64,000 bases of DNA from Petroclostridium sp. X23 (GTDB lineage Bacteria; Bacillota; Clostridia; SK-Y3), in contig NZ_CP124862.1 of assembly GCF_030013905.1 (NCBI RefSeq), forward strand, positions 2,917,051 to 2,981,050, read 5' to 3'. Shown here piece by piece: positions 36,047 through 46,456 of this stretch (positions are counted from its first letter, which is position 1; every line of letters starts with the position of its first letter). The notes under the pieces are model-generated. The model saw only the letters and a list, made by a program, of their open reading frames with translations. It ran no database searches and was not told where the DNA came from. The position numbers were made by a program, and so were the translations under genes.

Positions 36047-37638
36047 TAAATATCACCTCCAAAGTATGTTCCTTCTAACAATGACTCCTCTTTCCAAGGT
36101 GCTGTGGAGTATTTCCAGGTAGGAGTAGTTAATCCCATGGTAACGTCTCTTCCGAAATTCACTGCACCTTTGAATCCTGCATATGGACCGCTGTAATCGT
36201 AGGAGTGCAGCTGTCTTGAAAGGATTCCTGCCTTTTGTGCTACATATTTATCTTTTATGCCTGAGAAGAAAACATCCGGCTTCAATATTTTAAGAAATTC
36301 TTCTGTTTCATAATGATTCAAATCATCTACAATAATGCTGTTGTCCGGCATTTCTTTTATCATACCTGAATAGTAATCGAGAGGCATTTCCTTTTTTAAC
36401 TGTTCATACCTTTCAGGTGTCAGAAATACTCTATAATGTTTTTCATCTTTTTCTACCGTAATAGACTCGATGTTTTTACTGTCAGCATCTTCTTTAATAG
36501 AAGGAATGACTTCTCTACCTTCATAATCATCCCTATGTGCAAACTCATATCCTGCTAACAGAGTTTCCACACCTAAATCACTTAGCAGCAATTGATAGTG
36601 GTGGGCACGGGATCCACCTACAAATAACGCAGCCGTTTTTCCTATTAATTTTTCTTTATAGAACTCCATTGATTCTTGTATTTGCTCTAATTCTTCCTCA
36701 ATCACTTGTTCGGTTCTTTGAATCAACTCTTCATCTCCAAAGTATTTTGCCATATTTCTCAATGTTTCAATGGTTGATTCTATTCCGATAAAGTTAACCT
36801 TAATCCATGGAGTGCCATACTTAGTTTGTGCCATCTCTGCGATATAATTGATAGAACGGTGGCACTGTACCAGGTTGAGATCTGCCTTATGTGCATTTTT
36901 TAAATCAGCGATACTACCATCGCCTGTCATCACTGAAATAACATGGTATCCGATTTTTTTTAATATTCTGGATATTTCCCAACCGTCACCACCGATATTA
37001 TATTCACCAAGAATATTCACTGAGTATTTTGGAGGTACTAGTTCACCTGTACCGATAACATATTTCATTAATCCATTGTTCGCAATATGGTGACCGCCGG
37101 ACTGGCTCACGCCCTTATATCCCTCACAGCTAAATGCCAATACTTGAATGCCGTATTCTTTCTGCGCTGCCGCAGCCACGGCATTGATATCGTCTCCAAT
37201 CAAACCCACGGGACATGTGGAGCAAATAAGAACGGTTGAAGGCTGGAATATCTCTACCGCTTCTTTAATGGCTTGTATTAGCTTCTTTTCTCCACCGAAA
37301 ACGATATCGCTTTCCTGCATATCTGTACAAAAACAGTATTCAAGGAAATTTTTCTTATCTTCTTCCTCTTTCGCCTTATGTCTTCTTGTACCCCATGAGT
37401 AGTATGCGCATCCAATGGGACCGTGGGTAATCATAACCGCATCCTTTAATGGTCCCAACACAACCCCTTTACATCCGGCATAACAACAACCTCTGTTTGT
37501 CATAATCCCCGGAAGGGTTCTGGTATTTGCTTGAATAGCATTTTCATCCTGACTTTCTTTTGCAACAATATGCTCTTTTCTATTTTTATAGACCCGTGCA
37601 GGATATTTCTCCAGCACTCTCTCTAAGGTTTTATTCAT
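36046..37638 (-). CDS. nifD: Nitrogenase MoFe protein alpha subunit
   Basis: 530 residues. P-cluster cysteines correspond to C51 (NRGCCYAGCKG), C77 (HGPIGCAYYSW) and C142 (CSTCPVGLIGDD). The FeMo-co ligands are the Cys in LVQCHRSINYI and the His in RQLHSYDYSGPYAGF. A stretch of about 50 residues (around EDADSKNIESITVEKDEK to YYSGMIKEMPDNS) is the insertion characteristic of clostridial NifD. Mo-type identity follows from the accompanying nifE, nifN, nifV and the lack of a delta-subunit gene. Confidence 0.97.
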   Translation of the reverse strand: MNKTLERVLEKYPARVYKNRKEHIVAKESQDENAIQANTRTLPGIMTNRGCCYAGCKGVVLGPLKDAVMITHGPIGCAYYSWGTRRHKAKEEEDKKNFLEYCFCTDMQESDIVFGGEKKLIQAIKEAVEIFQPSTVLICSTCPVGLIGDDINAVAAAAQKEYGIQVLAFSCEGYKGVSQSGGHHIANNGLMKYVIGTGELVPPKYSVNILGEYNIGGDGWEISRILKKIGYHVISVMTGDGSIADLKNAHKADLNLVQCHRSINYIAEMAQTKYGTPWIKVNFIGIESTIETLRNMAKYFGDEELIQRTEQVIEEELEQIQESMEFYKEKLIGKTAALFVGGSRAHHYQLLLSDLGVETLLAGYEFAHRDDYEGREVIPSIKEDADSKNIESITVEKDEKHYRVFLTPERYEQLKKEMPLDYYSGMIKEMPDNSIIVDDLNHYETEEFLKILKPDVFFSGIKDKYVAQKAGILSRQLHSYDYSGPYAGFKGAVNFGRDVTMGLTTPTWKYSTAPWKEESLLEGTYFGGDI

Positions 37639-37724
37639 ATATCGATTCCCCCAATCGCTTTTTCAGATTCAGATTTGGATTTAGACGGCTTTTTGGGGCA
37701 CAAATGCTGGGCTTGTATTCTGCA

Positions 37725-38108
37725 TTAAATAGCAGCTGTTCCTGTTTCCCCTGTTCTAACCCTTATTGTCTCCATTATCGGAAGGACAAATATCTTACCG
37801 TCACCCGGACTGCCTGTTGAATTCACTTCCATAATAATACTTACTACTTTTTTTACATCTTCATCATTTACAATCATGGTCAATAATCTTTTTGGGACAA
37901 GTCTGTGCTGCTCTGAAACTTCTTCTGCCAACTGCGGCGCTTCCATCACATGCTGATTTACCAGATTTTGTATTAAAGAGAAATCCACTTTTTTCTTTCC
38001 TCTTCCCAGCACTTTTCTTGCTGTTAAAGAAGGGAATCCTTCTTTAGAAAGCTCCTGTTTGGTCTTGTTTATCATATTCATACGAATAATGGCCATAACC
38101 TCTTTCAT
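37725..38108 (-). CDS. nifI2: NifI2, PII-like nitrogenase regulator
   Basis: 127 residues of PII fold: MAIIRMNMINKTKQELSKEG, SLTARKVLGRGKKK and the ending GDGKIFVLPIMETIRVRTGE. The T-loop region is divergent from GlnB, as in NifI2. With NifI1 it forms a complex that inhibits dinitrogenase when ammonium is plentiful, relieved by 2-oxoglutarate. The position between nifH and nifD is standard in methanogens and anaerobic bacteria. AAGGAGG precedes the start. Confidence 0.93.
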   Translation of the reverse strand: MKEVMAIIRMNMINKTKQELSKEGFPSLTARKVLGRGKKKVDFSLIQNLVNQHVMEAPQLAEEVSEQHRLVPKRLLTMIVNDEDVKKVVSIIMEVNSTGSPGDGKIFVLPIMETIRVRTGETGTAAI

Positions 38109-38228
38109 GTCCGGTTACCTCCTTGTATATTTTATACGCCTTTTATAATCCATCTTTATTTAGAATTTCTTCATCATCGTTATATCCGATTATGCTGTAT
38201 GACACCCATCAATCATAGACAAAGAGGA

Positions 38229-38555
38229 TTACAGTCCTTTACTAGATGAACTAATGGTATATGCTTCTTCAACAGGACTAATGAATATCTTACCATCTCC
38301 AAAAGCACCCTTTTGTCCGGTTTTTGCATTTTTCATAATGATTTTAACTACATCATCCTTCTCTTCATCTTTTACTATGAATAACAGCATTTCTTTCGGT
38401 ATCTCATCGTAATGGATATCCCCTACTTTAACACCTCTCTGCTTACCTCTACCTACTACATCTAACTTTGTTACAGCTGGGAAGCCTGCATCACATAATT
38501 CAGAAAGTACAACACCCACTTTTTCAGGTCTGATGATCGCTCTAACCAGTAACAT
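38229..38555 (-). CDS. nifI1: NifI1, PII-like nitrogenase regulator
   Basis: 108 residues: VRAIIRPEKVGVVLSELCDA, VVGRGKQRGVKVGDIHYDEI (T-loop) and GDGKIFISPVEEAYTI. It is the partner of NifI2. AGGAGG precedes the ATG. The gap to nifH (about 150 bases) contains a palindromic stretch around 38650-38700 with TGAACTGTGAAC-like inverted repeats of the kind scattered in clostridial genomes. Confidence 0.93.
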   Translation of the reverse strand: MLLVRAIIRPEKVGVVLSELCDAGFPAVTKLDVVGRGKQRGVKVGDIHYDEIPKEMLLFIVKDEEKDDVVKIIMKNAKTGQKGAFGDGKIFISPVEEAYTISSSSKGL

Positions 38556-38709
38556 ATACTTTAACCTCCTGATATAAATAATTTATTTTTGCTAATTAAC
38601 TTTACTCTATAGTAGTCTTTTTCTTCCATAAGCCAGAGTCCACCGATCACAGCTCACGGATTTCATCCTTTAGTATGCCGTGAACTGTTAACTTTGAACT
38701 GTGAACCGA

Positions 38710-39757
<1,048 letters not shown>

Positions 39758-39764
39758 TGATAAG

Positions 39765-39793
39765 AGTATACCATGGAAATAATAATCATGCAA
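39765..39793 (-). promoter_or_regulatory. Probable nifH promoter (sigma-A type)
   Basis: TTGCAT (39793-39788) and TATACT (39770-39765) are spaced by 17 bases on the minus strand. Transcription would start near 39758, giving a leader of about 225 bases. No -24/-12 (sigma-54) signature was seen. Confidence 0.55.
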
Positions 39794-39908
39794 GTATTTT
39801 TTAAAAAATTTCATATTTTTTATATTATACACTAATGAAAGCTACCAAACAGTCTATCAATTATACATTTTGCAATATACCCTTCCACTTCATTCATATA
39901 TAGCTTAT

Positions 39909-40781
39909 TTATTCTGATCTTCGTATCCCTTTATGAGCATCAAAAATCGTTTGATATATGATAATCCTAATGCTATCCATGATCTGCTGTTCTTTACTTT
40001 CCTTTGTTTCATCCGAAAAGCATATATTCCTGATTTTTCTTGTACACATCTCCACTTTCAGCTTATGCATCCTATTGAAATCTATAATATATTTCTGTGG
40101 AATATTATTTTTTTCCCACTGTTCTTCTACTTCACTCAAACTAAGCTCTATTAGTGACATTGTCCTGTAATAGAGAAGCTGGCTATTGTCGGTACCGACT
40201 TCCTCAAACATTCTACGCAATTGTTGGATCATTCGCTTGCAACTTTCAAACTTTATTTCCAAAAGCCTTCTCGTATATTTATCTTCAAACATAGGAATCT
40301 GATATTTAATGATCTCTTCAACTTCTATAATATCATTATCACTACTGCTGCCCATTTTTAAAGCTTCCTCCAGCCAAGGAATCCTAAGATGTCCCAGCAA
40401 AATCTGCAAAAACCTTGTCGATATCGGCACCCCAAGCAATGCAAGGTTCTCCAGTATACTTACCGCTTCTATTATTTCCAGAAAAGAGACCATGATATAA
40501 GATAGCATTGTAGTATGAAAAATCAGCAGCGTACCCATCTCAAGTAATCTAACCGTTGCAATGGAAAGGCTATACGTGATAACCTTCTTCAAAAATTTAG
40601 CCAAACCCTGGCTGCTAAACCTCTTGAGCTTTACAGCCGCTGCCATTCCCGTAATCGTATCAATCACCAATAATATTAAAAGAATAATGTACGAAGTTTC
40701 TATTCCTCCTAAAAATCTTGATATAATGCCGACAATACCCGATATACACCATAATTCGATTAAATAATTTGTTCTATTCAT
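39909..40781 (-). CDS. Holin-like membrane protein with long cytoplasmic tail
   Basis: 290 residues, from the second ATG after GGGGATGAG. The first about 140 residues match the phage_holin_4/TcdE-type family: WCISGIVGIISRFLGG, SYIILLILLVIDTITGMAAAVKL, SSQGLAKFLKKVITYSLSIA, then two more helices and LGVPISTRFLQILLGHLR. Typical members end about there; this one adds about 140 charged, helical residues (MFEDKYTRRLLEIKFESCKRM; LSLSEVEEQWEKNNIPQKYI). No lysin or phage genes are nearby, so a lysis role is not indicated. It is transcribed toward nifH. Confidence 0.7.
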   Translation of the reverse strand: MNRTNYLIELWCISGIVGIISRFLGGIETSYIILLILLVIDTITGMAAAVKLKRFSSQGLAKFLKKVITYSLSIATVRLLEMGTLLIFHTTMLSYIMVSFLEIIEAVSILENLALLGVPISTRFLQILLGHLRIPWLEEALKMGSSSDNDIIEVEEIIKYQIPMFEDKYTRRLLEIKFESCKRMIQQLRRMFEEVGTDNSQLLYYRTMSLIELSLSEVEEQWEKNNIPQKYIIDFNRMHKLKVEMCTRKIRNICFSDETKESKEQQIMDSIRIIIYQTIFDAHKGIRRSE

Positions 40782-40823
40782 CATCTCATCCCCGCAATCC
40801 AGAATAGTTGGTTTTGTTGACAT

Positions 40824-41166
40824 AACTTTATAGTATATGATATGCTGCGTATTATATTTGGTGACTTAGGAAAACACACTAGATATGAGTTTTTGTCCGT
40901 GATAATAAACATATGGACTAGATGCTATATAAAGTAATTTATGCAAGAAAAGCATTTACTACATGCATAAATTTTGATAAAATATTGTCAGCTTGACCAT
41001 TATGATTTGTATATAGATAAAGAACTCTAAAATTATAAATTGAAGCATTCCAGTAAGATTATTTCTAACTTTAAGGTTTTTTATCTATAAGATAGTATTT
41101 AAAATATACTTATTTGTATTTTTATTCATTAATGATAAACAATAAAACAAAATCGGAGGTATATCT
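40824..41166. other. Divergent intergenic region
   Basis: About 340 AT-rich bases between the holin-like gene (-) and aspartokinase (+). Apart from a ribosome site (CGGAGG) before aspartokinase I see no clear promoter, lysine riboswitch, T-box or other structure. Confidence 0.4.
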
Positions 41167-42546
41167 ATGAAAGTCGCAAAATTTGGCGGATCTTCAGTAG
41201 CCAATGCTGAGCAAATTAAAAAAGTATGCAGTATCATCACCGCAGACCCTGAACGTCGGCTGGTTGTCGTATCTGCACCAGGCAAACGTGATGCAGGCGA
41301 TATTAAGGTAACCGATCTTTTAATTGACTGTGCACAACAGTATCTCAAAAATAAATCGGCACGAAAAGAACTGGATGCTGTTGTTTTACGATATGCAGAT
41401 ATCGCTAAAGACCTTGGATTATCTGATGAAATAGTTGAAATTATCCGTACTGATCTCGAAAAACGTCTTGAAGCAGATATCAATAATCCTGATAAATTGA
41501 TGGATACCCTTAAAGCTGCCGGTGAAGATAACTGTGCTAAGTTGGTAGCCGAATATCTTTGTAAGCTAGGCTTCAAAGCACAATATATCAATCCTAAAGA
41601 CGCGGGATTGTTACTGAGCAGTGAATACGGCAATGCCCAAGTACTTTCCGAATCCTACGATAACCTGCGTTCTCTTCGTGACCAAGAAGGAATAATGGTA
41701 TTCCCCGGCTTTTTCGGATATACAAAAGAGGGAGAAGTTGTAACTTTCCCAAGAGGCGGCTCAGATATTACAGGATCTATTCTAGCCGCAGCAATAGACG
41801 CAGAATTGTATGAGAACTTTACCGATGTTGATTCTGTTTTTGTTGCCAACCCTAATATTATTCCAAACCCACAGGCAATTTCCCAATTGACTTTTAGAGA
41901 AATGCGGGAACTGGCCTATGCAGGTTTCACCGTTCTTCAGTCAGAATCTTTAAGTCCTGTATTCCGCGCCGGGATCCCGGTATGTATTAAAAATACCAAT
42001 AACTCGTCCGCACCGGGAACCATGATTGTCCCTACCAACATGCTTGATGAGACTTCCGATCCTGATATCGGACCGGTAGCGGGTATTGCTAGTGATGATG
42101 GCTTTTGCAGTATAAATGTAAGTAAATTCCTAATGAATAGAGAAATCGGTTTTGGCCGAAAACTTTTCAACATACTAGAGGATGAAGATCTATCTTACGA
42201 GCACACACCTTCAGGAATTGACAATATCTCTGTAATACTTGATCAGAAACAGTTAACTCCTGATATCGAAAAGCGTGTGATCGATAGAATCACCAATGAA
42301 CTGAAAGTGGACGATATTGCTGTCGAGCGCAATCTCGCACTCATTATTATCGTCGGAGAAGGTATGAATCATACTATAGGTATTGCCGCCAGAGCAACAA
42401 CTGCTCTTGCTAATGCTAAGGTAAATATTGAAATGATAAACCAAGGTTCTTCTGAAATTAGCATGATGTTTGGTGTGAAATCTGACGATACTATTAACGC
42501 CGTAAGAGCATTGTATAATGAATTTTTTAAAGCTACAACTAAATAA
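41167..42546 (+). CDS. Aspartate kinase
   Basis: 459 residues. The kinase domain opens with VAKFGGSSVANAEQIKKV and includes GFFGYTKEGEVVTFPRGGSDITG and the YENFTDVDSVFVANP region that binds aspartate and ATP. Two ACT domains at the C-terminus (ISVILDQKQLTPDIEKRV; GMNHTIGIAARATTALANAKV and IEMINQGSSEISMMFGV) provide feedback control. It makes aspartyl phosphate, the first step to lysine, threonine and methionine. It stands alone; no other amino-acid gene adjoins it. Confidence 0.94.
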   Translation: MKVAKFGGSSVANAEQIKKVCSIITADPERRLVVVSAPGKRDAGDIKVTDLLIDCAQQYLKNKSARKELDAVVLRYADIAKDLGLSDEIVEIIRTDLEKRLEADINNPDKLMDTLKAAGEDNCAKLVAEYLCKLGFKAQYINPKDAGLLLSSEYGNAQVLSESYDNLRSLRDQEGIMVFPGFFGYTKEGEVVTFPRGGSDITGSILAAAIDAELYENFTDVDSVFVANPNIIPNPQAISQLTFREMRELAYAGFTVLQSESLSPVFRAGIPVCIKNTNNSSAPGTMIVPTNMLDETSDPDIGPVAGIASDDGFCSINVSKFLMNREIGFGRKLFNILEDEDLSYEHTPSGIDNISVILDQKQLTPDIEKRVIDRITNELKVDDIAVERNLALIIIVGEGMNHTIGIAARATTALANAKVNIEMINQGSSEISMMFGVKSDDTINAVRALYNEFFKATTK

Positions 42547-42581
42547 ACACACAAACAAATTTTGCCCTAACAGTTAACTGC

Positions 42582-42653
42582 TGTAGGGGCGGCCATTGAC
42601 CGTCCGCAAATACTACAGTTTTCCAAAGCGGACGCGCAATGCGCGCCCCTACA
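42582..42653. repeat. Palindromic small repeat, TGTAGGGGCG family, copy B
   Basis: TGTAGGGGCG at the left and CGCCCCTACA at the right are inverted repeats, with GACCGTCCGC and GCGGACGCGC as inner arms. It shares CCGCAAATACTA with copy C at 45219. It lies between the convergent aspartokinase and MFS genes and may also act as a terminator. Confidence 0.75.
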
Positions 42654-42769
42654 AGCAGATTATCCGTAGAATTTTCCGCAAACTATTTTCAGACCTTTAT
42701 ACCTTACAAAATAACTATCATAGAAAGTTATTTACAGAGAAACTTTCACACAGCCATGCGCAGGGTATT

Positions 42770-43942
42770 TTAATTTTTCCAGATTCGCAACCGCCTTAGA
42801 AAATATAATGCAATCAGCTGCGCACTTCCGATAAACAAAAGGAAATAGTTTAATATCCTATTATGTTCAACAAAGCTTAGAAGCATGATCAAGATGGTAG
42901 TACTGAATATCCTTCCTAAGTTTAATACAATTTCTTTATTGATAATGTACTCTACTCTCAGTCCTTCTTCATGATTTCTGTTGACAATATTGAAAGCTGC
43001 CGACATTTTAGGAACAATAAAAAAAGGCATAAAGGCAGCGTCCAATATCACATATACCAATATAAAAAGGTAATTTATTTCTATAGCCAATCCGACTACT
43101 GCAACAAACATAGCCAGTGCACCGATATGCATAGAAATCAGTCTGCGCTTTGGTTTAATCAGTTTTTGTTCCACAACATATGCGGTGGACGATATTAAAT
43201 AAGCTAGTAAAATAAGTTTACCTAACGCCATTTCACTTCCTGTCGTTTTGTAAATCAGTATAGTAATAGAAAATAGAATGACTACATCCCTCATACCCCA
43301 TGCAGCCGTGGCTTTTCTTAGTTCATTCCAATCTTTGCAGTTATGACTTAATAATTTACCGAACTCCAGCTTTTCACTATAATGTTCTGAGCGAAGTAAC
43401 AAACTTACAAGTATCAATATGATAAAGACCGTCAATGTTATGCCAAATACAATGGTATATCCCTTCATATTGATATTTTTCTCTATAATGTAGGCTGCCA
43501 TGAAAGGCGCCATAGCATTTGATAAGCCTGCAATTCCTCCGTTAATTCCATTAAAAGTATCTCGATTACCTGTATCTGTAAAATCAAAACTTAATACATG
43601 AAAAGCCAGCCAATAAAATCCTGCTGCTATACCGAACAATATTCCAAGAGGATAGACATACCTTGGAACATCGTCTCTCAGCAGCAAAACACATCCGAAA
43701 AACAGTATAAAAAAAGTGATGCCTAGTCTTAGAGACCATATTCCGTTTTTTCTTTTAGAAAGCCACCCTGCCAGGACAAAGGTTATGGGTAAAAATATAT
43801 AATGCATTAAATTGTACTGCGCAATCATGGTAAAGTCATTTGATTTCTTCCACAAGAAAATATTTACAAAAGTATTAGACAATCCCATGGCAAGTGTAAA
43901 AAGTCCACTGACCACCAACAGTACTTTCGCTTTATGCGACAT
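42770..43942 (-). CDS. Major facilitator superfamily transporter
   Basis: 390 residues from the ATG after GGAGG (the open frame extends nine codons further). Twelve hydrophobic helices are seen in two groups of six. A loop motif, [16 protein letters not shown], lies between helices 2 and 3, a counterpart of the MFS DRxxRR loop. Substrate unknown. The neighbouring DUF362 and aspartokinase genes give no clear hint. Confidence 0.8.
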   Translation of the reverse strand: MSHKAKVLLVVSGLFTLAMGLSNTFVNIFLWKKSNDFTMIAQYNLMHYIFLPITFVLAGWLSKRKNGIWSLRLGITFFILFFGCVLLLRDDVPRYVYPLGILFGIAAGFYWLAFHVLSFDFTDTGNRDTFNGINGGIAGLSNAMAPFMAAYIIEKNINMKGYTIVFGITLTVFIILILVSLLLRSEHYSEKLEFGKLLSHNCKDWNELRKATAAWGMRDVVILFSITILIYKTTGSEMALGKLILLAYLISSTAYVVEQKLIKPKRRLISMHIGALAMFVAVVGLAIEINYLFILVYVILDAAFMPFFIVPKMSAAFNIVNRNHEEGLRVEYIINKEIVLNLGRIFSTTILIMLLSFVEHNRILNYFLLFIGSAQLIALYFLRRLRIWKN

Positions 43943-44013
43943 GACATACCTCCAAACATTAATACTCAAATACTGTTTTATTGTGCTCAGTTTCTTTATA
44001 AATTATTAAAACA

Positions 44014-44059
44014 AAAAACGATAATTGAATACGTCAAACGCTTAGCAATTATCGTTTTT
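44014..44059 (-). terminator. Terminator after the DUF362 gene
   Basis: AAAAACGATAATTG and CAATTATCGTTTTT are exact inverted repeats around an 18-base loop, followed by T residues on the minus strand. Confidence 0.8.
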
Positions 44060-44075
44060 ACTTCGAATTATAAAA

Positions 44076-45164
44076 TCATATGTTTTTTTCAATAAATTCT
44101 ATAATATCTTTTGCTTTTGGAGGACATCCCGGTACACTTTTTGAGAAACCTTTGGTACAGATCCCAATACCAATGCCATCTCCCTCCTGCTGCTTAAATC
44201 CTTGCCCAATACATATCTTCTCTTTGATTCTATTTAAGCGGCCTCTTTCATCCAGCCTTTCCAATGCGTGTATAAGGCTTCCATAGCAAGCGGAACATGC
44301 ATCTTTTTCTTCAACATATCTTGCGAGCTTTTCTACTTTGCGTGAACGGGTAATCTTCTTTACATCCGAATCCTTATTTAATTCGGTAATATGCGCACTC
44401 TTTGTATCGGCGCTTCCGACACCTATTCTTTCAGCAATTTGAATATAAGGAACCTCACTCAGCTCAAAGCCCATAAGTTCTGCCGCATAAGCGTCTACCA
44501 GGACAGGGTCCTTACCTATAATTACCCTATTCATTTGTACAGGAGTGCCTCCTTCTTCAAAAGTCAGGTCACCCATTAATCCGTCTACAATGATCAAACT
44601 GTTTTTTGCCACCCGGTTTAAATATGCGATAGGCTTATGCAATCCCATGGTGTGAAATTTTCTTTTTTCACTATCGGGAATGCAGCCCTTCATATTTTTT
44701 AACGCGCAGGTCATGCTGGTTTGGCAGTGTCCTTTCAAAACCGGCATATTGATAAGGTAATCCACTTCCATTGCTTTATTACAGACATTCACTTTCACAC
44801 CGCCTGCATCGTATTCTTTGTATTTATCCTTCTGAAGATCTACCAATGGTACGCCATACATCTTTGAAATGGTATCATATCCACATACCGAAAATGCTCT
44901 GGATGTCCGGTCGCCCACCCAGGAACCCTCCAAAATAATGATATTTTTAAAACCTTTAGATTGCAAATGTTCAATAACGCCGGCTACTAGCTCCGGTGTT
45001 GTAGTTGCCCCTGAAGTCGAAGGTTTTGCGACCACCAAGTTAGGTTTTAATCCTATTAACGCATCTTTTGGAATATCTTCTTCAATCTTCAAATGAGTAA
45101 GGATTTCTTTTATCATCTTTTTGGGAGTATTCCCATATATCACACATAATTCATTCTTATTCAC
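44076..45164 (-). CDS. DUF362 domain protein, probable Fe-S protein
   Basis: 362 residues from GTG after AGGAG. It shows the DUF362 core (IGLKPNLVVAKPSTSGATT; YLINMPVLKGHCQTSMTCALKNMKG; IIVDGLMGDLTFEEGGTPV; DPVLVDAYAAELMG). The C-terminal cysteines (DACSACYGSLIHAL; GIGICTKGFSKSVPGCPP) could hold an Fe-S cluster. The biochemical role of the family is unknown. Confidence 0.85.
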   Translation of the reverse strand: MNKNELCVIYGNTPKKMIKEILTHLKIEEDIPKDALIGLKPNLVVAKPSTSGATTTPELVAGVIEHLQSKGFKNIIILEGSWVGDRTSRAFSVCGYDTISKMYGVPLVDLQKDKYKEYDAGGVKVNVCNKAMEVDYLINMPVLKGHCQTSMTCALKNMKGCIPDSEKRKFHTMGLHKPIAYLNRVAKNSLIIVDGLMGDLTFEEGGTPVQMNRVIIGKDPVLVDAYAAELMGFELSEVPYIQIAERIGVGSADTKSAHITELNKDSDVKKITRSRKVEKLARYVEEKDACSACYGSLIHALERLDERGRLNRIKEKICIGQGFKQQEGDGIGIGICTKGFSKSVPGCPPKAKDIIEFIEKNI

Positions 45165-45218
45165 AACCTCACGCTCCTAATATATCAAATTTTTGCTATT
45201 CCCAAACTTTCAATGTAA

Positions 45219-45295
45219 GGTAGGGGCAGACGACCCTGTCTGCCCGCAAATACTATGATTATATCTTCGGGCGGACAGGGTCGTCCGCCCCTACC
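45219..45295. repeat. Palindromic small repeat, GGTAGGGGC family, copy C
   Basis: GGTAGGGGCAGACGACCCTG and GGGTCGTCCGCCCCTACC are near-perfect inverted ends, with CTGTCTGCCCGC and GGGCGGACAG inside. Shares the internal CCGCAAATACTA with copy B. It lies between the DUF362 gene and the glycerate-type operon. Confidence 0.8.
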
Positions 45296-45370
45296 AAAAA
45301 AAGCTCAAATATATTCTAAAAAACTAAGTTTTATCTGTAAATTTATTCTATATATTAACCAGTAAATAAT

Positions 45371-45406
45371 TAAAACGGCAGTGTATAGCCTACTCTGCCG
45401 TTTTAA
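45371..45406 (-). terminator. Terminator of the glycerate-type operon
   Basis: TAAAACGGCAG and CTGCCGTTTTA form an 11-bp stem around a 14-base loop, with T residues following on the minus strand. Confidence 0.8.
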
Positions 45407-45429
45407 TAGAAAGTTAATTTACCGAAAAA

Positions 45430-46389
45430 TTATTTATTTACAACGTTTATTGGTTTTCCGTTTATAAACTGTGCAAGATTGTCTACGGCAATATTCATTA
45501 AACGTGATCTAGCTTCCTTAGGAGCCCACGCAATATGTGGTGTAAGGATGGCATTTTTTGCACCTAATAAAGGATTATCCATTTTGATCGGTTCGGTAGA
45601 TACTACGTCAGCAGCGAAAGCAAATACTTTATCGCTATTTAATGCTTCTTTCATATCTTCTTCTACAACCAATGGACCTCTGGAGGTATTGATGATAATA
45701 ACACCGTTTTTCATCTTAGCAATATTATCTTTGTTTATGATACCTTCTGTACTTGGGAACAGCGGGCAGTGCAAGCTGATTACATCGGACTGTGCGAACA
45801 GTTCATCCAAGCTTACATACTTCATAGTTTCGCTTTCCAAGTCTTTGTTCTGGTATTCATCAAAAGCCAATACTTTCATTCCGAAAGCTTGTGCAATTTG
45901 TCCTGCTGTCTGCCCTATTCTTCCATATCCAATGATCCCCATGGTTTTGTCAGCCAACTCAATTAGAGGATAGTTCCAGAAGCACCAGTCTGCATTATTA
46001 GTCCAGTCACCTTTTTTAACTGCTTCACTGTGCGCCCACGCGTGATGGCATACTTCCAACAATAACGCAAACGCCATCTGTGCTACTGCAGTGGTTCCGT
46101 AAGTAGGAATGTTTGTTACAGGAATTCCTTTTTCTTTAGCGGCATTTACATCAACAACATTGTATCCTGTTGCTAATACGCCAACCCATTTAATATTCGG
46201 GCATTTATCAAAAGTATCTTTTGTCAATGGTGTCTTATTTGTGAAAACGGCCTCTGCATCACCGATTCTCTCTAAAATTTTATCTGCCGGCGTGCGGTCA
46301 TATACTGTTACTTCTCCTAATTTTTCTAACCCTTCCCAAGTCAAATCTCCAGGATTCAACGTGTATCCGTCTAATACTACTATCTTCAT
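45430..46389 (-). CDS. D-2-hydroxyacid dehydrogenase (glycerate/hydroxypyruvate type)
   Basis: 319 residues from the ATG after AGAGGGG. The NAD-binding motif GIIGYGRIGQTAGQIAQAFG lies near residue 150. The catalytic residues are in INTSRGPLVVEEDM (Arg), the Glu of the VVSTEP segment, and ILTPHIAWAPKEAR (His). A glycerate dehydrogenase role (hydroxypyruvate to D-glycerate) is suggested by the glycerate kinase two genes upstream; other 2-hydroxyacids are possible. Confidence 0.88.
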   Translation of the reverse strand: MKIVVLDGYTLNPGDLTWEGLEKLGEVTVYDRTPADKILERIGDAEAVFTNKTPLTKDTFDKCPNIKWVGVLATGYNVVDVNAAKEKGIPVTNIPTYGTTAVAQMAFALLLEVCHHAWAHSEAVKKGDWTNNADWCFWNYPLIELADKTMGIIGYGRIGQTAGQIAQAFGMKVLAFDEYQNKDLESETMKYVSLDELFAQSDVISLHCPLFPSTEGIINKDNIAKMKNGVIIINTSRGPLVVEEDMKEALNSDKVFAFAADVVSTEPIKMDNPLLGAKNAILTPHIAWAPKEARSRLMNIAVDNLAQFINGKPINVVNK

Positions 46390-46456
46390 TTTAATACCCC
46401 TCTCTTTTGATTCCGAATTCATTCATTTAAATGATTAATAGTTACCTATCGAAAAA

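Noticed and set aside
30642..37402. Numerous plus-strand open frames across the nif operon
   Set aside because: They are antisense shadows of long, well-conserved nif genes and lack ribosome sites.
39909..40781. Prophage remnant around the holin-like gene
   Set aside because: No endolysin, structural, integrase or attachment-site sequences are found nearby.
40824..41166. Lysine riboswitch upstream of aspartokinase
   Set aside because: None of the conserved L-box elements could be recognised in the leader.
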